A program made the translations under genes and the position numbers. DNA of 64,000 nt, taken from the NCBI GenBank assembly GCA_029717555.1, contig JAMDHS010000030.1, positions 1 to 64,000 of the forward strand, in the 5' to 3' direction. The DNA comes from Peribolospora baueri. Its lineage: Eukaryota; Basidiomycota; Peribolosporomycetes; Peribolosporales; Peribolosporaceae. Position 1 is the first letter of the stretch; the number at the start of each line of letters is the position of its first letter. Positions 32,685 through 44,443 of this stretch are shown here, piece after piece. The notes beneath the pieces were generated by a model. That model had not been told where the DNA came from, ran no database searches, and saw only the letters and a list, made by a program, of their open reading frames with translations.

Positions 32685-33299
32685 AAGGCCAGGACCGTGC
32701 GTCGTTCACCATTTGTCCCTTCTCTCGTCCGAACATGTTTCCGGGAGGCCAATCGGATCAATGGTCGCAGTGGCGCGCTTGAACCTCGCCTAGCCGCTAC
32801 GACGGATGCGCGTAGAGATAGCCAAAAAGAAGAACGATTTTTATAGACGTAGACGCCAGTGTCTTAGAAATCCACTCCAGGTCGCTTTAAAGAGAGGTGT
32901 CCAAACCTTGAGTAGGAATGGTTCTCGGCAAGTCTCCCGAGTACCGACGAGCCGCTTTGGTGCCCCGTCGACGTCTCAACTCAATGACGTCGCCGCTCTG
33001 GGCACGGGTATATATGTACCGCCATGCTCTACACCTGCGCGTACTGTCCGTTTCTGTCTCTCTCTTCTTCGCCATTTCACTCGTGTCCATGTTCTCTCTT
33101 TCCCTCCTTCCCTCTCTGCCCCTGATCGGCAGCCTTTACGCGATAACCGCCCTTCGCGGCTAGGCGGGCGGGGCACACCCGCGGCAGCATATATATATAT
33201 ATGTACGTACGCTTTCGATCGAACGATCGCGGGGCGTCGTCCATCCAAACCCTCCTCCATCGTCGCTCCTTCCATCCCTCTTCAAATCTCGTATACGCC
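32685..33299. other. Intergenic region, dihydroxyacetone kinase promoter
   Basis: 615 bp. Contains the (AT)n TATA-like run at 33190..33202 and a C/T-rich leader before the kinase start. No gene seen. Confidence 0.5.
33190..33202 (+). promoter_or_regulatory. TATA-like (AT)n run upstream of dihydroxyacetone kinase
   Basis: ATATATATATATG about 100 bp upstream of the kinase ATG at 33300, followed by a pyrimidine-rich leader. Confidence 0.4.
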
Positions 33300-36200
33300 A
33301 TGCCCGATAGTGAGTGTGCAACGGCGAGCGCGTGATGTAAGCCGGGGTGTGAAGCATTCCTTCTGTCGAGCCCCGCGGCATGGTCCATCGGTGTCGCACT
33401 GGGCAGCTGAGGGCAAGGTCGGCTGCTGGCAAGGGAGAGAGACGGACGGACGGACGGACGGACAGCTGATCGAAGCATGCTTGCTTTCTCTCGTGCTCCC
33501 CTTCCTCTACCCCGCCCGTGCGTTTCGGAAACGAACGACGGAGCAGACAAGCACGTTCTCGAGACGCCCGCGACGCTCGTCGTGGACGCCCTCAAGGGTG
33601 TTGCCACGATCAACCGCCAGGTCCTCGTCGATGAGGAGAACAAGAGTGAGTGAGGTCGTGCGCGCCGTGGTTTGGCGGTGGGTGAGGACATCTGGCTGCA
33701 AGGCCAGAGGTGGCGTTGGGAGGGAGGTGGACAGAGCGCCCGAGGCCGAAGACCGATGAGGGCGGAGCGAAACTGGCTATCTGCATACCGAGCGAAGAGC
33801 CGAGCCGTGACGACCGCCCACCTTTTGTGGACACTTCCAAACGCCTCTTTGTGCTAACCGACAGTCACTTTTCGCCAGCGGTGTACGTGCGTAATCAGGA
33901 CAAGTCTAAAGTGGCCGTCGTCGCCGGCGGAGGAGCGGGTAAGTTCTTACCCGCGACAGATGGTGCCAAGCAGTACACACGCCTCTCTCATCGACAACGC
34001 CCTTTTCTCCCCCCTTTCTTTGCCTGCCCGGGTCACAGGTCACGAACCGTCGTTCTCCGGCTTCGTGGGATCCGGCATGCTCACTGCCGCCGTCTCCGGT
34101 AACGTCTTCGCAAGCCCGAATGTTGGGCAGATCAGGACCGCCCTCGAGAGGGTGCACGGTACCGCTGGGTGAGTGTCGCGTCCTCGCCTACACATTATGA
34201 CCGCCGCTTCATTCCAACAGCTCTCGGTGCCCAAGATCCCTGATTAATATGATGTCATCTCGCTCTTCCGACTCAGCACGCTCATCATCGTTCTCAACTA
34301 CACGGGCGACGCCCTCCATTTCGGCCTCGCCAAGGAGAGCCACTCCGTCTCACACCCGAACGTCGACGCCCGCCTCATCATCGTCGGCGACGACGTCAGC
34401 GTCGGACGTGCCCAGGGCGGAATAACAGGCCGTAGGGGCCTCGCAGGCACCGTGCTCGTTGCCAAAGTGGCGGGCGCAATGGCCAAGCGCGGGAAAACGT
34501 TCGAGCAAGTCTACCAGGTGCGTCCTTCGTCCATGGTTCTCCGAAATATACACCAGTTCCTGAACCTTTCTTTTCTCTACGGTCTGATTTTTGGTTCACA
34601 AGACGGCCAAATGGGTTTCGGAGAACGTAGCCACTTACGGCGTCGGTCTTGAGCATTGCCACGTAAGCTTTGATCTTCCGTGCCCTTTTCAAAACCTTGT
34701 GGGCCCCATGATCGCTCAGTTCCTTCCCTTCTCATCGCTTGCGCAGGTTCCCGGCACTGCAAACGCAGAGGCACACCTCGCCTCGGACGAGCTGGAGCTA
34801 GGTATGGGCATCCAGTGAGTTCTCGTCAGTCCTCTACTGCACTTCTCTTCGCCCTCAGACCTGTCTGAATGTGCTCGAAATTCGTCAGTAACGAACCCGG
34901 CGTGAAGAAACTCAAGGTCCCGCCCAGGTCCCAGCTTGTCTCCCAGCTATTGGAGACGCTCACCTCGACGACAGACCCGGACCGCTCCTTCCTCCCGTTC
35001 AACGGCAAGGACGACGAAGCTGTACTGCTCGTCAACAACCTGGGCGGCATGTCTGAGGTCGAGCTGGCTGGAATTGCTGGTGAAGCAGTCAAATGGTTCA
35101 ACGCGAAGAAGAGTATCAAGCTCAGGAGGGTCATTTCCGGGCAGTTTATGGTGAAGGAAAACCCTTGGGCATAGCCTTACTCCATCTCATTGCGACGTTT
35201 TGCTTCGATATCTGACACTCGCACATGCGCGCTCCCCTGACAGACTTCGCTCTCGATGCCCGGTTTCTCTTTCACTCTCCTTCTCCTCCCTTCATCTTCT
35301 CACCCCTCCCCGCCTCCCACCGAGGTCATAACCGACCTCATCCTCGAACTCCTCGACGAGCGCGTTGAGGCTCCCGGTTGGAAGTGGACCGCTCAAGGAG
35401 AGCCCGGCCTCGAACTTGGTGCGGGCGGTGAGGAGGTTCAGTTGGCGAAGAAGACCACTGGAGGTCCAAAGCTTCAGCGTGAGTCTCTAATTCCACCCTG
35501 TCACGTCCCCAGAGGTGGTTCATGTTGGTCTGATCAAAAGTCGTCCCTCGTGGTTCGTTCATGCATGCTCTCGTGATGCAGCCGAAGACGAGAAGAAATT
35601 CGTCGCTGCGTTGAGGAGTGCAGCTACGGAGGTCATCGCTGCCGAGCCAGAGATCACACGTTTTGACACCATCGCCGGTGACGGCGACTGTGGCTTGACT
35701 CTGAAGGCAGGCGCAGAAGGTGAGTCCAGAAGTGGGATGGTCGATCGCTGAGATATACGCTCTCTCGTCTTTTAGCCGAACACATTGATTCATTGTCTCC
35801 CGTCTACCCCTCTGGCTTGCGCGCAGGTATCCTAAATGACCTCAAGGATTCGAAGATCGACTCTTCGAACGTCATCGCCTCGATTTTGACCATCTCAGAA
35901 ATTGTCGAAAAGCAGATGGGCGGCACATCGGGCGCGCTCTACTCCCTCTTCTTCAATGCGCTCGGCGGCGCTCTTCAGAAGGCCGCCAAGACGTCTCCTG
36001 GCGTTAAGGCGTCGAGGGACGTATGGGCATCCGCGAGCGCTGAGGCGCTCCAGAGCTTGTACCAGTACACGCGCGCCAGGCCTCCTAGCTCCAGGACGCT
36101 CGTCGACCCGCTCGGCACCTTTATCGAAGCTTTTGTGAAAGGTGACTCGCTTCAAACCGCTCTACAGAAGGCCGAGCAGGTGACCGAGGAAGGCAAGAAA

Positions 36201-36414
36201 CTCCGCGCCACGGCTGGCCGAGCGGCCTATGTGGTGAGTCCGAGCCGCGTGGTGCCGTCTCGGGATTGCCGTGCTGCTAACGACTTTGCTGGACCGGCCC
36301 CCTGCGTTCGAACGATTTTGTCAGAACCAAGACAGCCTCAAGGAAGCAGAAGTGCCCGATCCGGGCGCCGTCGGCGTGTGCAAGATCATCGAAGGGATCA
36401 ACAAAGCCCAATAA
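33300..36414 (+). CDS. DAK1: Dihydroxyacetone kinase
   Basis: Phosphorylates dihydroxyacetone to DHAP with ATP, feeding glycolysis and detoxifying dihydroxyacetone. Twelve exons: 33300..33309, 33547..33645, 33879..33938, 34039..34168, 34277..34517, 34603..34662, 34747..34814, 34889..35150, 35244..35478, 35582..35719, 35827..36233, 36325..36414; 599 residues, normal for the single-chain eukaryotic enzyme. DhaK domain: [15 protein letters not shown] (base His58), [12 protein letters not shown], and GMGIHNEPG, whose His223 should bind substrate covalently. DhaL domain: [13 protein letters not shown] (Mg/ATP Asp residues) and [13 protein letters not shown]. All phases agree. The first exon has only 10 nt. 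Likely partner of the adjacent aldo/keto reductase in oxidative glycerol use. Confidence 0.96.
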
Positions 36415-36565
36415 GCGTCCAGCAATTTCTCGCTCGCTCACGAGCAGACTCGATTTGTACACTCTCGAAGGAACATCGAAAGGAGGAATTCCATGTCCGT
36501 TGTTCAATTGGACCAATGGTCAAAGTCGCATCACGCCACAGGAATGACATCTTGTGCCTCCACTT

Positions 36566-38309
36566 TCACTTGTACGTTGCCATCAACCGCGCCCGCAGAT
36601 GTTCGCCTCCCGTAAGTTTTTTCGTCCCTGGAGCGATGCCCTTGCGCTTTAGTACCTCGGAGAACTCTGCTTCAGAGCGCGTAAACGCTCCTCCCTGGCT
36701 CGCAATGGGCTCCAAGACGGTGTCATCGTTGGGCTGACAGAAGTAGGCGATCGAGTAGCGCGATGTGGGCGATGACGAAGAGGGAGGCAGAGTGACTCTG
36801 TGAACTGTCGAACGGAAACGACCAGCCGTCCAGAACCTATAGACAGAAAGTGAATCCGGATCAGTGGATAAGACGACTAGAGGGAAAATGACAGCCAGAA
36901 GGGTAGTCAAGATAGGCAGGGCGGGGAATACTGACTCCATCGCATCTCCCACGTTGACGACCAGAGCATCTGGGCAGACATCCACATCGGTCCAGGCACC
37001 TTTGCCTCCAGAGGAGTCAGGAAGAAGTACTTGAAGACCGCCTACTTCTTTCTGAAACAAGAGGGTGAGTGAACTGGATGGGGACAAGCCAATAAGATCT
37101 GTGCAACCTTCAAACAATAGGAATTTCGGTCTGGTAATTGTCGTTTCGCTCACCCATAGTCGCTGTGTGCGCCTGCACGGATGTCTCCTCCTGAAAGCTG
37201 ACTGGCGGGGACGGGAGGGTAATGGATCAGCCGTAGCCGGTCCAGAGCTCCGTTGTGATGAGGTGTAAAGTAGTCCGAGGGAAGCTAGATGTGTGATGTA
37301 TATGAATGGCGGGGCATGATAAGTCAAAAAGAAATATGTCTGGAAAAAATGGCGAAGTCCATCCCGGCTTGGCCAGTCCCAGATTCTGCGTACCTCCAGT
37401 GCTAGAGCAAAGGCTTCGAGCAGCTTGAGACAGAGATCATGACAAGCCTGGATGACCACAAGAAACGAGAGAGGGTGACATGTGAGGTTTACATCATCTC
37501 CAAGATTCTAAGCCTAGTAACCCATCCGACTGACATGTATGAACATGCCAAGTTCCTGCTTAGCCGTCGTAAATACCGGCGGCAGTGGCTGACTTGGGAC
37601 GCCTTGACGTTCGAGCAGGAGAGGGTCGCCAAGCAGCTTGGCAAGATAAAAGGACTCTTTGAGATCTCCTGTCCCTGCTTGAGATAGATCGAGGCTGCGA
37701 TGGAGCAGACAATTCATGAGTGTTAGCTCAGCTTCTAGAACTCGTAATCCAAAAAGAAGCTTCAGAGCGGAAGCACGAGCTGGATGGCGTCCGTGGGGTC
37801 ACCTTTCCTGCCGCCTGATGGGAGGATAGAGATCGCGAAGCAGCAAAGATGGCATTTGACGGTCAAGGTGTTCGGTCGATTAAACAGAAACATGATGCAA
37901 GACAACGCCTCTCGCTTTCAATCCCTCACATTGCTGTATAGCCCTGCCGGAGATCATGGAACATACGAAGTGAGAGGGTGAGCTCAAACGTGCCTTTGCA
38001 CTCGGCATCCTCGCGCCCATGTTTCTCTAGAGTGTATCCGGATACACGCACCACGTTGCCTTCCCTGTTCTTCCAAGTGTCTTTTCTCAAGCCTCCCTCC
38101 GTCAGCTCCCCTCCATCCCCGAAAAAGGCAGCGCTCAACTCAAACGCACGTCGGATCTTCTCTTGTTGGAGGTTGTGCCCGGTGAGGTAGAAGAAGCCAG
38201 TGCGGGCGCAGGCATCCCGCACGAGCGGTGCCAAGTCGTTGGGCGTGGGGTGTGTCTCCAGGGAGAGTAAGGGGATGGATGTGGTTGGAGCGAAGCCCAT
38301 CATGAGCAT
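36566..38309 (-). CDS. 2-oxoglutarate/Fe(II) oxygenase (isopenicillin N synthase-like)
   Basis: Non-haem iron dioxygenase. Six exons: 38309..37967, 37674..37535, 37447..37394, 37284..37154, 37073..36936, 36836..36566; 358 residues. The N-terminal DIOX_N part reads VRDACARTGFFYLTGHNL. The jelly-roll core has the iron triad His219-x-Asp221 (AHSDYGSLTLLFQ) and His281 (RSTVHRV), plus the 2-oxoglutarate-binding Arg295-x-Ser297 (RYSIAYF). Two introns use GTCAGT donors. Exon 2 has two CAG acceptors 6 bp apart (at 37674 and 37668), both in frame. The start at 38309 is the first ATG; a second in-frame ATG lies 9 bp later. Substrate unknown. It is convergent with dihydroxyacetone kinase, with a gap of only ~150 bp. 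Confidence 0.9.
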
Positions 38310-38725
38310 CAAGGAGAGCGGATAGGTATGATTCACGTTGCAGTGAGCACGAAAGAACTCGCCGTTATCGCACGTCTCAATGATAAGACGCTGCGGTCAA
38401 AGGTACCGAAGATCCTACCCGCACCGGCTCGATCTGGCCGTCGTTGCAACCTACCCACGCCATGCCATCGCCCGCCAGTCGAGAAGAGAATCGTCGACAT
38501 CTCAAGCGCGGCATAAGGTAACACTACGACGCTCAAGTGGTACGGCGTCGGGGTCCAAGGACATATGGCACACGAACTCTGGTCCTAAGCGTGCGGTCCT
38601 GCTGGGCCTGTGTTCTTGCAATGCTATTATAATGTAGATTGGGGGAACACAAATCATTTCATTCAGGAGTGCAGTCATCGAATAGCATTACAAGAGAAGG
38701 TCGGAGCGGGGAGGGAAGACGCTGT
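38310..38725. other. Intergenic region between co-oriented genes
   Basis: 416 bp between the oxygenase (its upstream side) and the SDR stop codon, both minus strand. No gene or repeat seen. Confidence 0.5.
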
Positions 38726-40151
38726 CTAAAGCTTCCCCCCGAGGCGCGTCGCACCGTCAAGACGGATGATAGAGCCGTTCTGAAACGTGGTAAGATAACG
38801 GCCGATGAGCACTCGGTCCTCGCTGGCGACGATCAGGCAACTATGGGCATTGACTTGACTCACCAACATCTGGTTCTCGAATACACTCAAGGTCAGATGG
38901 GCGAACTCGTCTGCATCGCCGAATCGTGTCGGAAAGATGAAGGTGCGGACGATAGACTCGCGGGCTGCAAGGTCGAGCGCGGCCAACGAGAGACGCGGTC
39001 AGCAATCCCATGGACAACTAACTTGCCGAGTGATTGGAATGTCTAACACACCCTTTTGTGACATGTGCCTCGTCATGGTCGTCTCGAACGCGCCAGGGCA
39101 GATGGTCATGACACGGATGCCATACCGGGAGAGGTCTCTGTGGGCAAGGAGACGTTGTGGATCGAGTCAGAAGCGCGAATAGAAAGGTCCTTCGCTTACG
39201 ACGAACTCTCGCGCAAAGCCTCGGCCACCTTACCTCGCCATCGGAAGCGTCATGCCCACTACGCCAGCTTTGCTCGCAGCATAAGCCACTTGTCCCTCTT
39301 GCCCCTCGAGTGCGGCCAAGCTGGCAACATTCACGATGACTCCCCTGTCGGGCACATAGGTGTCGACCGGAAGCCGTTCCTTCAGCGAACCTGGATGATC
39401 CTGGAGGATGCGTGCGGCAATAAGTCGGGATACGTTGAAGGTGCCGACCGTCTGTGACCACAGCGAGGAAAGACGATACAGTATTGCCCACTCGAGACAG
39501 TGAGAACGAATCAGGGAAAGAACGTTGGAGCGAGAAGTTAGCTCGAGATACGAACGTTGATTTCCATGACCCTAGCAAATGTAGAGAGGTCGAAGGGCTC
39601 TCCGTCCTTGTCTAGGATCTGTATGTACGGGAGAAGGGAAGGGACAGATGAACAGGGATGAGCGTCGCATCGTCCTACCACACAAAACCGGACGGAATGC
39701 GGAGCGGCAGGTCTTTTTCGGCCCACCTTGCCAGCAACCGCGGCACCCCCGCAATTGACGACGCCCGCGACCTTCTTCCCCTTCCACTCCCCTCCCAGCT
39801 TGTCCACTTCCTCGATCGCCTTCCGCACGTCCTCCTCGCTCGTCACGTCCACCTCGACGAAGTGCGTTCGGCCCTTGAGAGAAGCCTCTCGCTCTAGGGT
39901 CTTGCCGCGTTCCACGTTGATGTCCAGGATGGGACAAAGGGCACCGTGAGCGACGAGGAGCCTCACCGTGGCTTCGCCTAGACCGGACGCGCCGCCTGTC
40001 GAGTGACGGTTCCGTTGGACAGGTTCGGTGATCACGCGCAAGTTGCCCGAACAGAACCGAATTGAGATGAGAAAACTCTGAGAGGACGACTGATCCAGAA
40101 ACAGAGGTGGGACGCACCGGTGACATATATGATCTGATCCTTGACTTTCAT
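38726..40151 (-). CDS. Short-chain dehydrogenase (HSD10 / 3-hydroxyacyl-CoA dehydrogenase type 2-like)
   Basis: NAD(P)-dependent Rossmann-fold oxidoreductase. Seven exons: 40151..40118, 39995..39727, 39618..39556, 39451..39234, 39137..39052, 38964..38864, 38779..38726; 274 residues. Motifs: cofactor loop [20 protein letters not shown] (Asn-containing strand), catalytic Ser166 (VNVASLAA), Tyr179 and Lys183 (AYAASKAG), [10 protein letters not shown], and the C-terminal [13 protein letters not shown]. The pattern matches HSD17B10-type SDRs, which act on short-chain 3-hydroxyacyl-CoA or steroids in mitochondria; no clear mitochondrial presequence is visible. The GTGTGT donor at 39051 was chosen over a GTTAGT 29 bp downstream because it alone gives the right phase (MSQKARESIV). 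Intron 3 has a rare GTTCGT donor. Confidence 0.91.
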
Positions 40152-40612
40152 CCCGTTGGAGATCTGACAAGAGCGATCAGAATGGTGGAAGGCACGGACA
40201 GATGGACCAGATTTCGTGGAGCCCCCACCTCCGCAGTGTCGGCCCGAACATTGCTCCGGGTCCGGTATGGTGACGGATGTATGTGCATGGCCGCACGATC
40301 CCTTGTCGCCAGCCAGCAGATCACACCTCGACTTCCTCCTCAGAGGCTCTGAATTCTTGCACACTCTGTGTGACTGTACCTCCCATCTCTCAATGAGCAA
40401 TGACGCTGGCGTTGCGTTGCAAGGCCATTACGATGCGGCATCATCTTAATCATGTGCTTCCCGGCCTAAGGATAGAACGCCTTGATGTGCCTTCGTCGAT
40501 GAGTCCAGCTACTCGTACACTACCTCCCAACGAAGCGCAACCAAAAAAGAGGGGAGGGGGGGATCCATCCACCTGCATCTCTCCTTCCCCCCTCTCTTCG
40601 CCCTCCGCCTCA
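40152..40612. other. Intergenic region between SDR and GH127 genes
   Basis: 461 bp. Upstream region of the SDR gene and 3' flank of the GH127 gene. An upstream non-coding exon for the SDR is possible (an acceptor-like TTGTCAG lies just before its ATG). Nothing else seen. Confidence 0.45.
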
Positions 40613-43600
40613 TCATCCCATCACTGGGATATCACCGATTCGCAACTTGGCCACTCCGTAAGGCACGAGCGTCACATTCACCTTGCCCCCCTGACACTGA
40701 GGCCTGTCGGGTACAGGCCCCGCGGATTGGCCCCAAGGGCCATCGTCGGCCCATGCGACAGTGCAGCCCTGAGCGGTGATGGACAGCGGAGAGGCACCAG
40801 ACGTGAAGACGGGGGAAGGAAGTTTCGGAGCAGAAGAGCCGCCGGAGGAGAGAGTATTGTGGAACGCCAACGTGGATGGATCGATAGCCAAGTTCCACGA
40901 TGAGTTCGGAGCCAGGGTGATGTCCTGGACACCAGCGGGGGTCGGGAACGTTACGCCCGGAGGGAGGTAGAAGTACTGGATGCGGAGCGAGAGAAGGCGC
41001 GCAAGCGGAGCCAATGGTCAATTCGTTTATTTTCGCTAGTTCGCGCCAGGTGACGCAAGGCAATGAGCGACAGAGAAGCTCACGGCGGGTCGCTGGATCT
41101 GCTGCGTGGTGAACGGAATATCGATGACATAGTTCAGCGGGCCCTTGTTGACCGCCACGCTGCTGTTGCCCATCGGTACGACCTCGATCTCCGAAGGCAG
41201 CTGTGAGCCAGCAAGGCAGGTCGAAGAAAAGGATAGGTCAGCCCCTATTCGGCCAACTCTTCCTATCCCCTATTCAGCGATGCCGGTCAGTCGACTTCGT
41301 TCGCCGGCGGGGTAACGACCTCGCCACAACCGCTCACATCAATGACAAAGTTGCTCGTCCCAGCCTTGACCGACACCGTTTGCATTCCGGTTAAAGGGTC
41401 GGGATGGAGCGGCTGAGCGGCGGCCTTGCCGTTGTTGCCCGTCGTCATCGAGATGGTGCCTTTGCCGGCGGTGATAGCCCACTGAGGGATGCGGACCAGC
41501 ATATCAAAGGCTCTGTCTGCCGTCACATTGTAGCGTATGCTGTGCACGGGCATCAGGGGAAGGGGCGGGTTCATGCTTTCTGTCAGTCATCACAGAGGCT
41601 GAAAAGGCCTTATGAGGCGAGGCAGGTGGTGAAGAAGGCACGAAAGCAAGACGTACGCGTCCTCGAAAGGGTAGCTTGTGTCGGTGACAACCTGGACTTT
41701 GTTCCCACCAGAGAGCGTCGTGGCGACACTGAAGGGTCCCAAATAAGCATGGACAAGAGACGCCTTGTCTGGGGTGGTGACAAAGGCAGCTGCCACGGCT
41801 TTGGGCGCAGATTGACCTGAGGACAGACAGGGACACGACAATAACAATTTCTAGCCGTCGTTTCCCTCACCCTCAACCACAACCGCTGGCATGGGGCTCA
41901 CCATGGTTTACTGTGCAGCATGGGTAATTCGGCTGAGCAACCCATGCCATTTTGTCCATGGCAAATGAAGTGGCAGGTCCGGGTTCAGAGGGTAGAAAAG
42001 GAGGGTATGGGAGGCAAACGGTGTGAGGATCCCGATGGAGGAAGAACGAAGGCGAAGTTTGTCGTCATGTGAGACGGCACACGTGTCCCGGTGTCACCGT
42101 CAAGCAACAATCACAGCGCCCTCGCATAGAGAAGATATGGTAAATCTGGAACAAAGCTGTTCAGGCCCACCTCAAGACCGAAAACGTCTGCACACAGCCA
42201 TCGCAGAGCCGTCAAGAAAGGCAGAGCGAAACGCAACGAATGAGTGACTGGACGTGGTTCCGGCGGTCAAAAGCCCAACGGCATGTACCAAGCGCTCACT
42301 CGAATAGTTTCCATCCGAGCGGAACGGGTTGGGGTCGAGGATCTTGGAAAAGACCTGATTCTGCTGCTGGAGGTATTGCCGGCTCCACATGTCTATGCAC
42401 GCGCAGGTCACGCAAATCGTTCTCATGAGCGTGCTCTCCGTACCGCGAAGACGAGAGGCCGACCTATAATGTCGGGGGGGGGAACGGAAGTGCACCTCAC
42501 CTCCTGTCATTTCTCCGGGGAGGGAGTTGTAGAGCAATTTTTCCACCCGGTCGGCAAACGAGCTGTCCCCCAAAAGTTGGTAGTTGTCTGGCGAAAAAAA
42601 AAGGCAGAAGCAGATCGTCGACGTCAGAAAACGGCCGAACCAGTCGTGAGGCAAGCGGACAACAGTCATCGAGAGCGACTCACATGACATGCTGTAACTA
42701 TCTTCAGCGATCTGGCACAGCTCGGCGCTTTGGAGGAAGGTAAGGGCCAGCGAATGAGTCGTGATCCAGTCGTCTGGCAGACGACGGCGTGCGGCGACCG
42801 CGCTGCTGGCACTCACCCCCTCCAAGGATCCAAACCAGCAAGGTGCTCGTCTGCCGCAAAGTGACCGGCCGGCTTGCCGTGGTCTGTGGGTGAGAAGGGC
42901 AAGGTAGACAGACATCCTGAGAGCCCGATCGCTCGTTCACTTCAGCCGCAAAATGCTTTTCGCGCGCTTACAGGTGAAAGTCAGGTTGATACGCTTGTAA
43001 GTGCTGTCGATGTCGGCTTGGTCGTGGCTGTAGCGGTACGATACAGCTCCGCCTTTGAGGGCTGCAGATCGGATGTCGGGGTTTCAATACAAGTGCAGCG
43101 ACGGTATGACAAAAAGGGGGAAAAGAGAAAGCGCCGGTCCTCACCCATGGCCAGATTAACGCCGTGGCTGAAGTTGTCAATGGCCGGCGTGCCGTTCATG
43201 GGAAAGACGGCATCGGTGAAGAAGAGGTCCCAAGTCATGTTCCGGCCCTCGGGCGCATACGCCTCCTGGCCCACTTTGGGAAGCAACTTCATCGTCTCGA
43301 GCAGCTGCGCTTGCGACGCTTCATCGCGCGGGTGAGACTCGTATAGCCATTCGAGGAAGATCTGGTATTCCTGAGCGCGGACGGCGGTCCACTCTTCAAC
43401 GCCGGTATCGCTAATGTTGGGGTTCTTCAACATGCTGTTCGACAAGTTAACAAGCTTGTAGGTCGCGTCCGTGATCTTGTTTACCATCGTCGGCTCCACG
43501 TCGGCCAGCTGCATGAGGCCGAGGAGGAACGGAAAGCGGCCCCAAAGGATGCGCGGCTCTGCCGGGTGACGAAGAACGACACGGGACCGGTAGAGATATC

Positions 43601-43827
43601 GATCAGGGAAAGTGCTGCGAAGAGAAGGAAAACGAAGAACCTTCGCGGACACACTTACCTGGCCCGAGCCACCCATCTGCTTCCTGGTGGTCGATAACAT
43701 AGTTGGCGAAATCGCGCGAATACTGCTTCAAATCCTCACGGTCATCGAGGATGTAGGCGGTGGGGACGATGGCGTTGAAATAGTACGAGCCTGGAGAAAA
43801 GAAAAAAAAAGAAAAAGAGAAAAAAAA

Positions 43828-43859
<32 letters not shown>

Positions 43860-44443
43860 AAAAAAAAAAAAAAACGAGCGAACCGAACCGAACCGATTCG
43901 GGACAGGACGGAAAATGAGCCGTCGGTGTATTTATGCACCTGGGTGAAGAAGGACTGGGTTGGCTCACCGCTCTCCTGTAGATTAGAATAGGTGACGTTT
44001 CCGCCTGTCCAGGTGCTGTTCATGACCCTGAACGAGAGCGGAAGGAAAAGGACGTCGGTTTGTTGAGGGCGTTTCGTAGAACGGCAGCTGGCGTTGCCGT
44101 ACTCACAGCGGGTAGAAAGTGTGCTGTGTGCCGCCCAAGCCATTGGCTTGAAGCTCGACCTGATCCTTGAGCCATCCGCTTGGCTTGACGGAGCCAAGGG
44201 GCAAGGGTGTGTACTTGAGCGGGGCGACTGTGGAAGGAGACAGGTCATGTGAGCCGCCGTCGCCGTCGAAGCCAGGTGGACGAGAAGTGGAGAGGCGTTC
44301 AAACAGGCGCCGGTTCGCGAAGACGACCCACGAGTGAAGTTGCCGCCGGCACCCGTCGGCAGAGATGCACCATGCACCACCACCGCGTGCGTTGCCGCCA
44401 GCAATGAGGAAAGGGCGCTCAGACGGAGCGACGAGGCTTTCAT
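40613..44443 (-). CDS. Secreted glycoside hydrolase family 127 (beta-L-arabinofuranosidase-like)
   Basis: Sixteen exons: 44443..44332, 44227..44107, 44027..43969, 43790..43659, 43558..43145, 43061..42972, 42883..42817, 42727..42684, 42587..42501, 42392..42300, 42187..42171 (17 nt), 41932..41902, 41816..41657, 41575..41338, 41200..41084, 40975..40613; 714 residues, every phase consistent. Residues 1-26 are a signal peptide (MKASSLRLSALSSLLAATHA). The (alpha/alpha)6 core shows GVNLAMGLKGGAVSYRY. The zinc/nucleophile set of GH127 is intact: Glu334-Leu-Cys336 (AELCQIAEDSYS) and Cys417-Cys418 (PNYPCCTVNH), spacing close to that described for bifidobacterial HypBA1. Many N-glycosylation sites. Probably releases L-arabinofuranose or related sugars outside the cell. 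Intron 3 carries a ~73-nt T-rich tract on the coding strand. Confidence 0.93.
43802..43874. repeat. Homopolymer A tract within a GH127 intron
   Basis: About 73 bp of nearly pure A on the plus strand with a few G, i.e. T on the coding strand. It sits between donor 43968 and acceptor 43791, acting as an over-long polypyrimidine tract. Its exact length may be unreliable because of sequencing error. Confidence 0.85.

Noticed and set aside
32806-33759. A 317-codon plus-strand frame across the dihydroxyacetone kinase start
   Set aside because: It runs through the promoter and first introns of the kinase in another frame. Chance opening.
39024-39051. GTTAGT donor at the end of SDR exon 5
   Set aside because: It gives phase 0, which does not match the next exon. 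The upstream GTGTGT gives the correct phase and the expected sequence.
36566-44443. Secondary-metabolite cluster (oxygenase, SDR, GH127)
   Set aside because: No core synthase (PKS, NRPS, terpene) is present, and the three enzymes do not suggest a shared product. Kept as separate genes.
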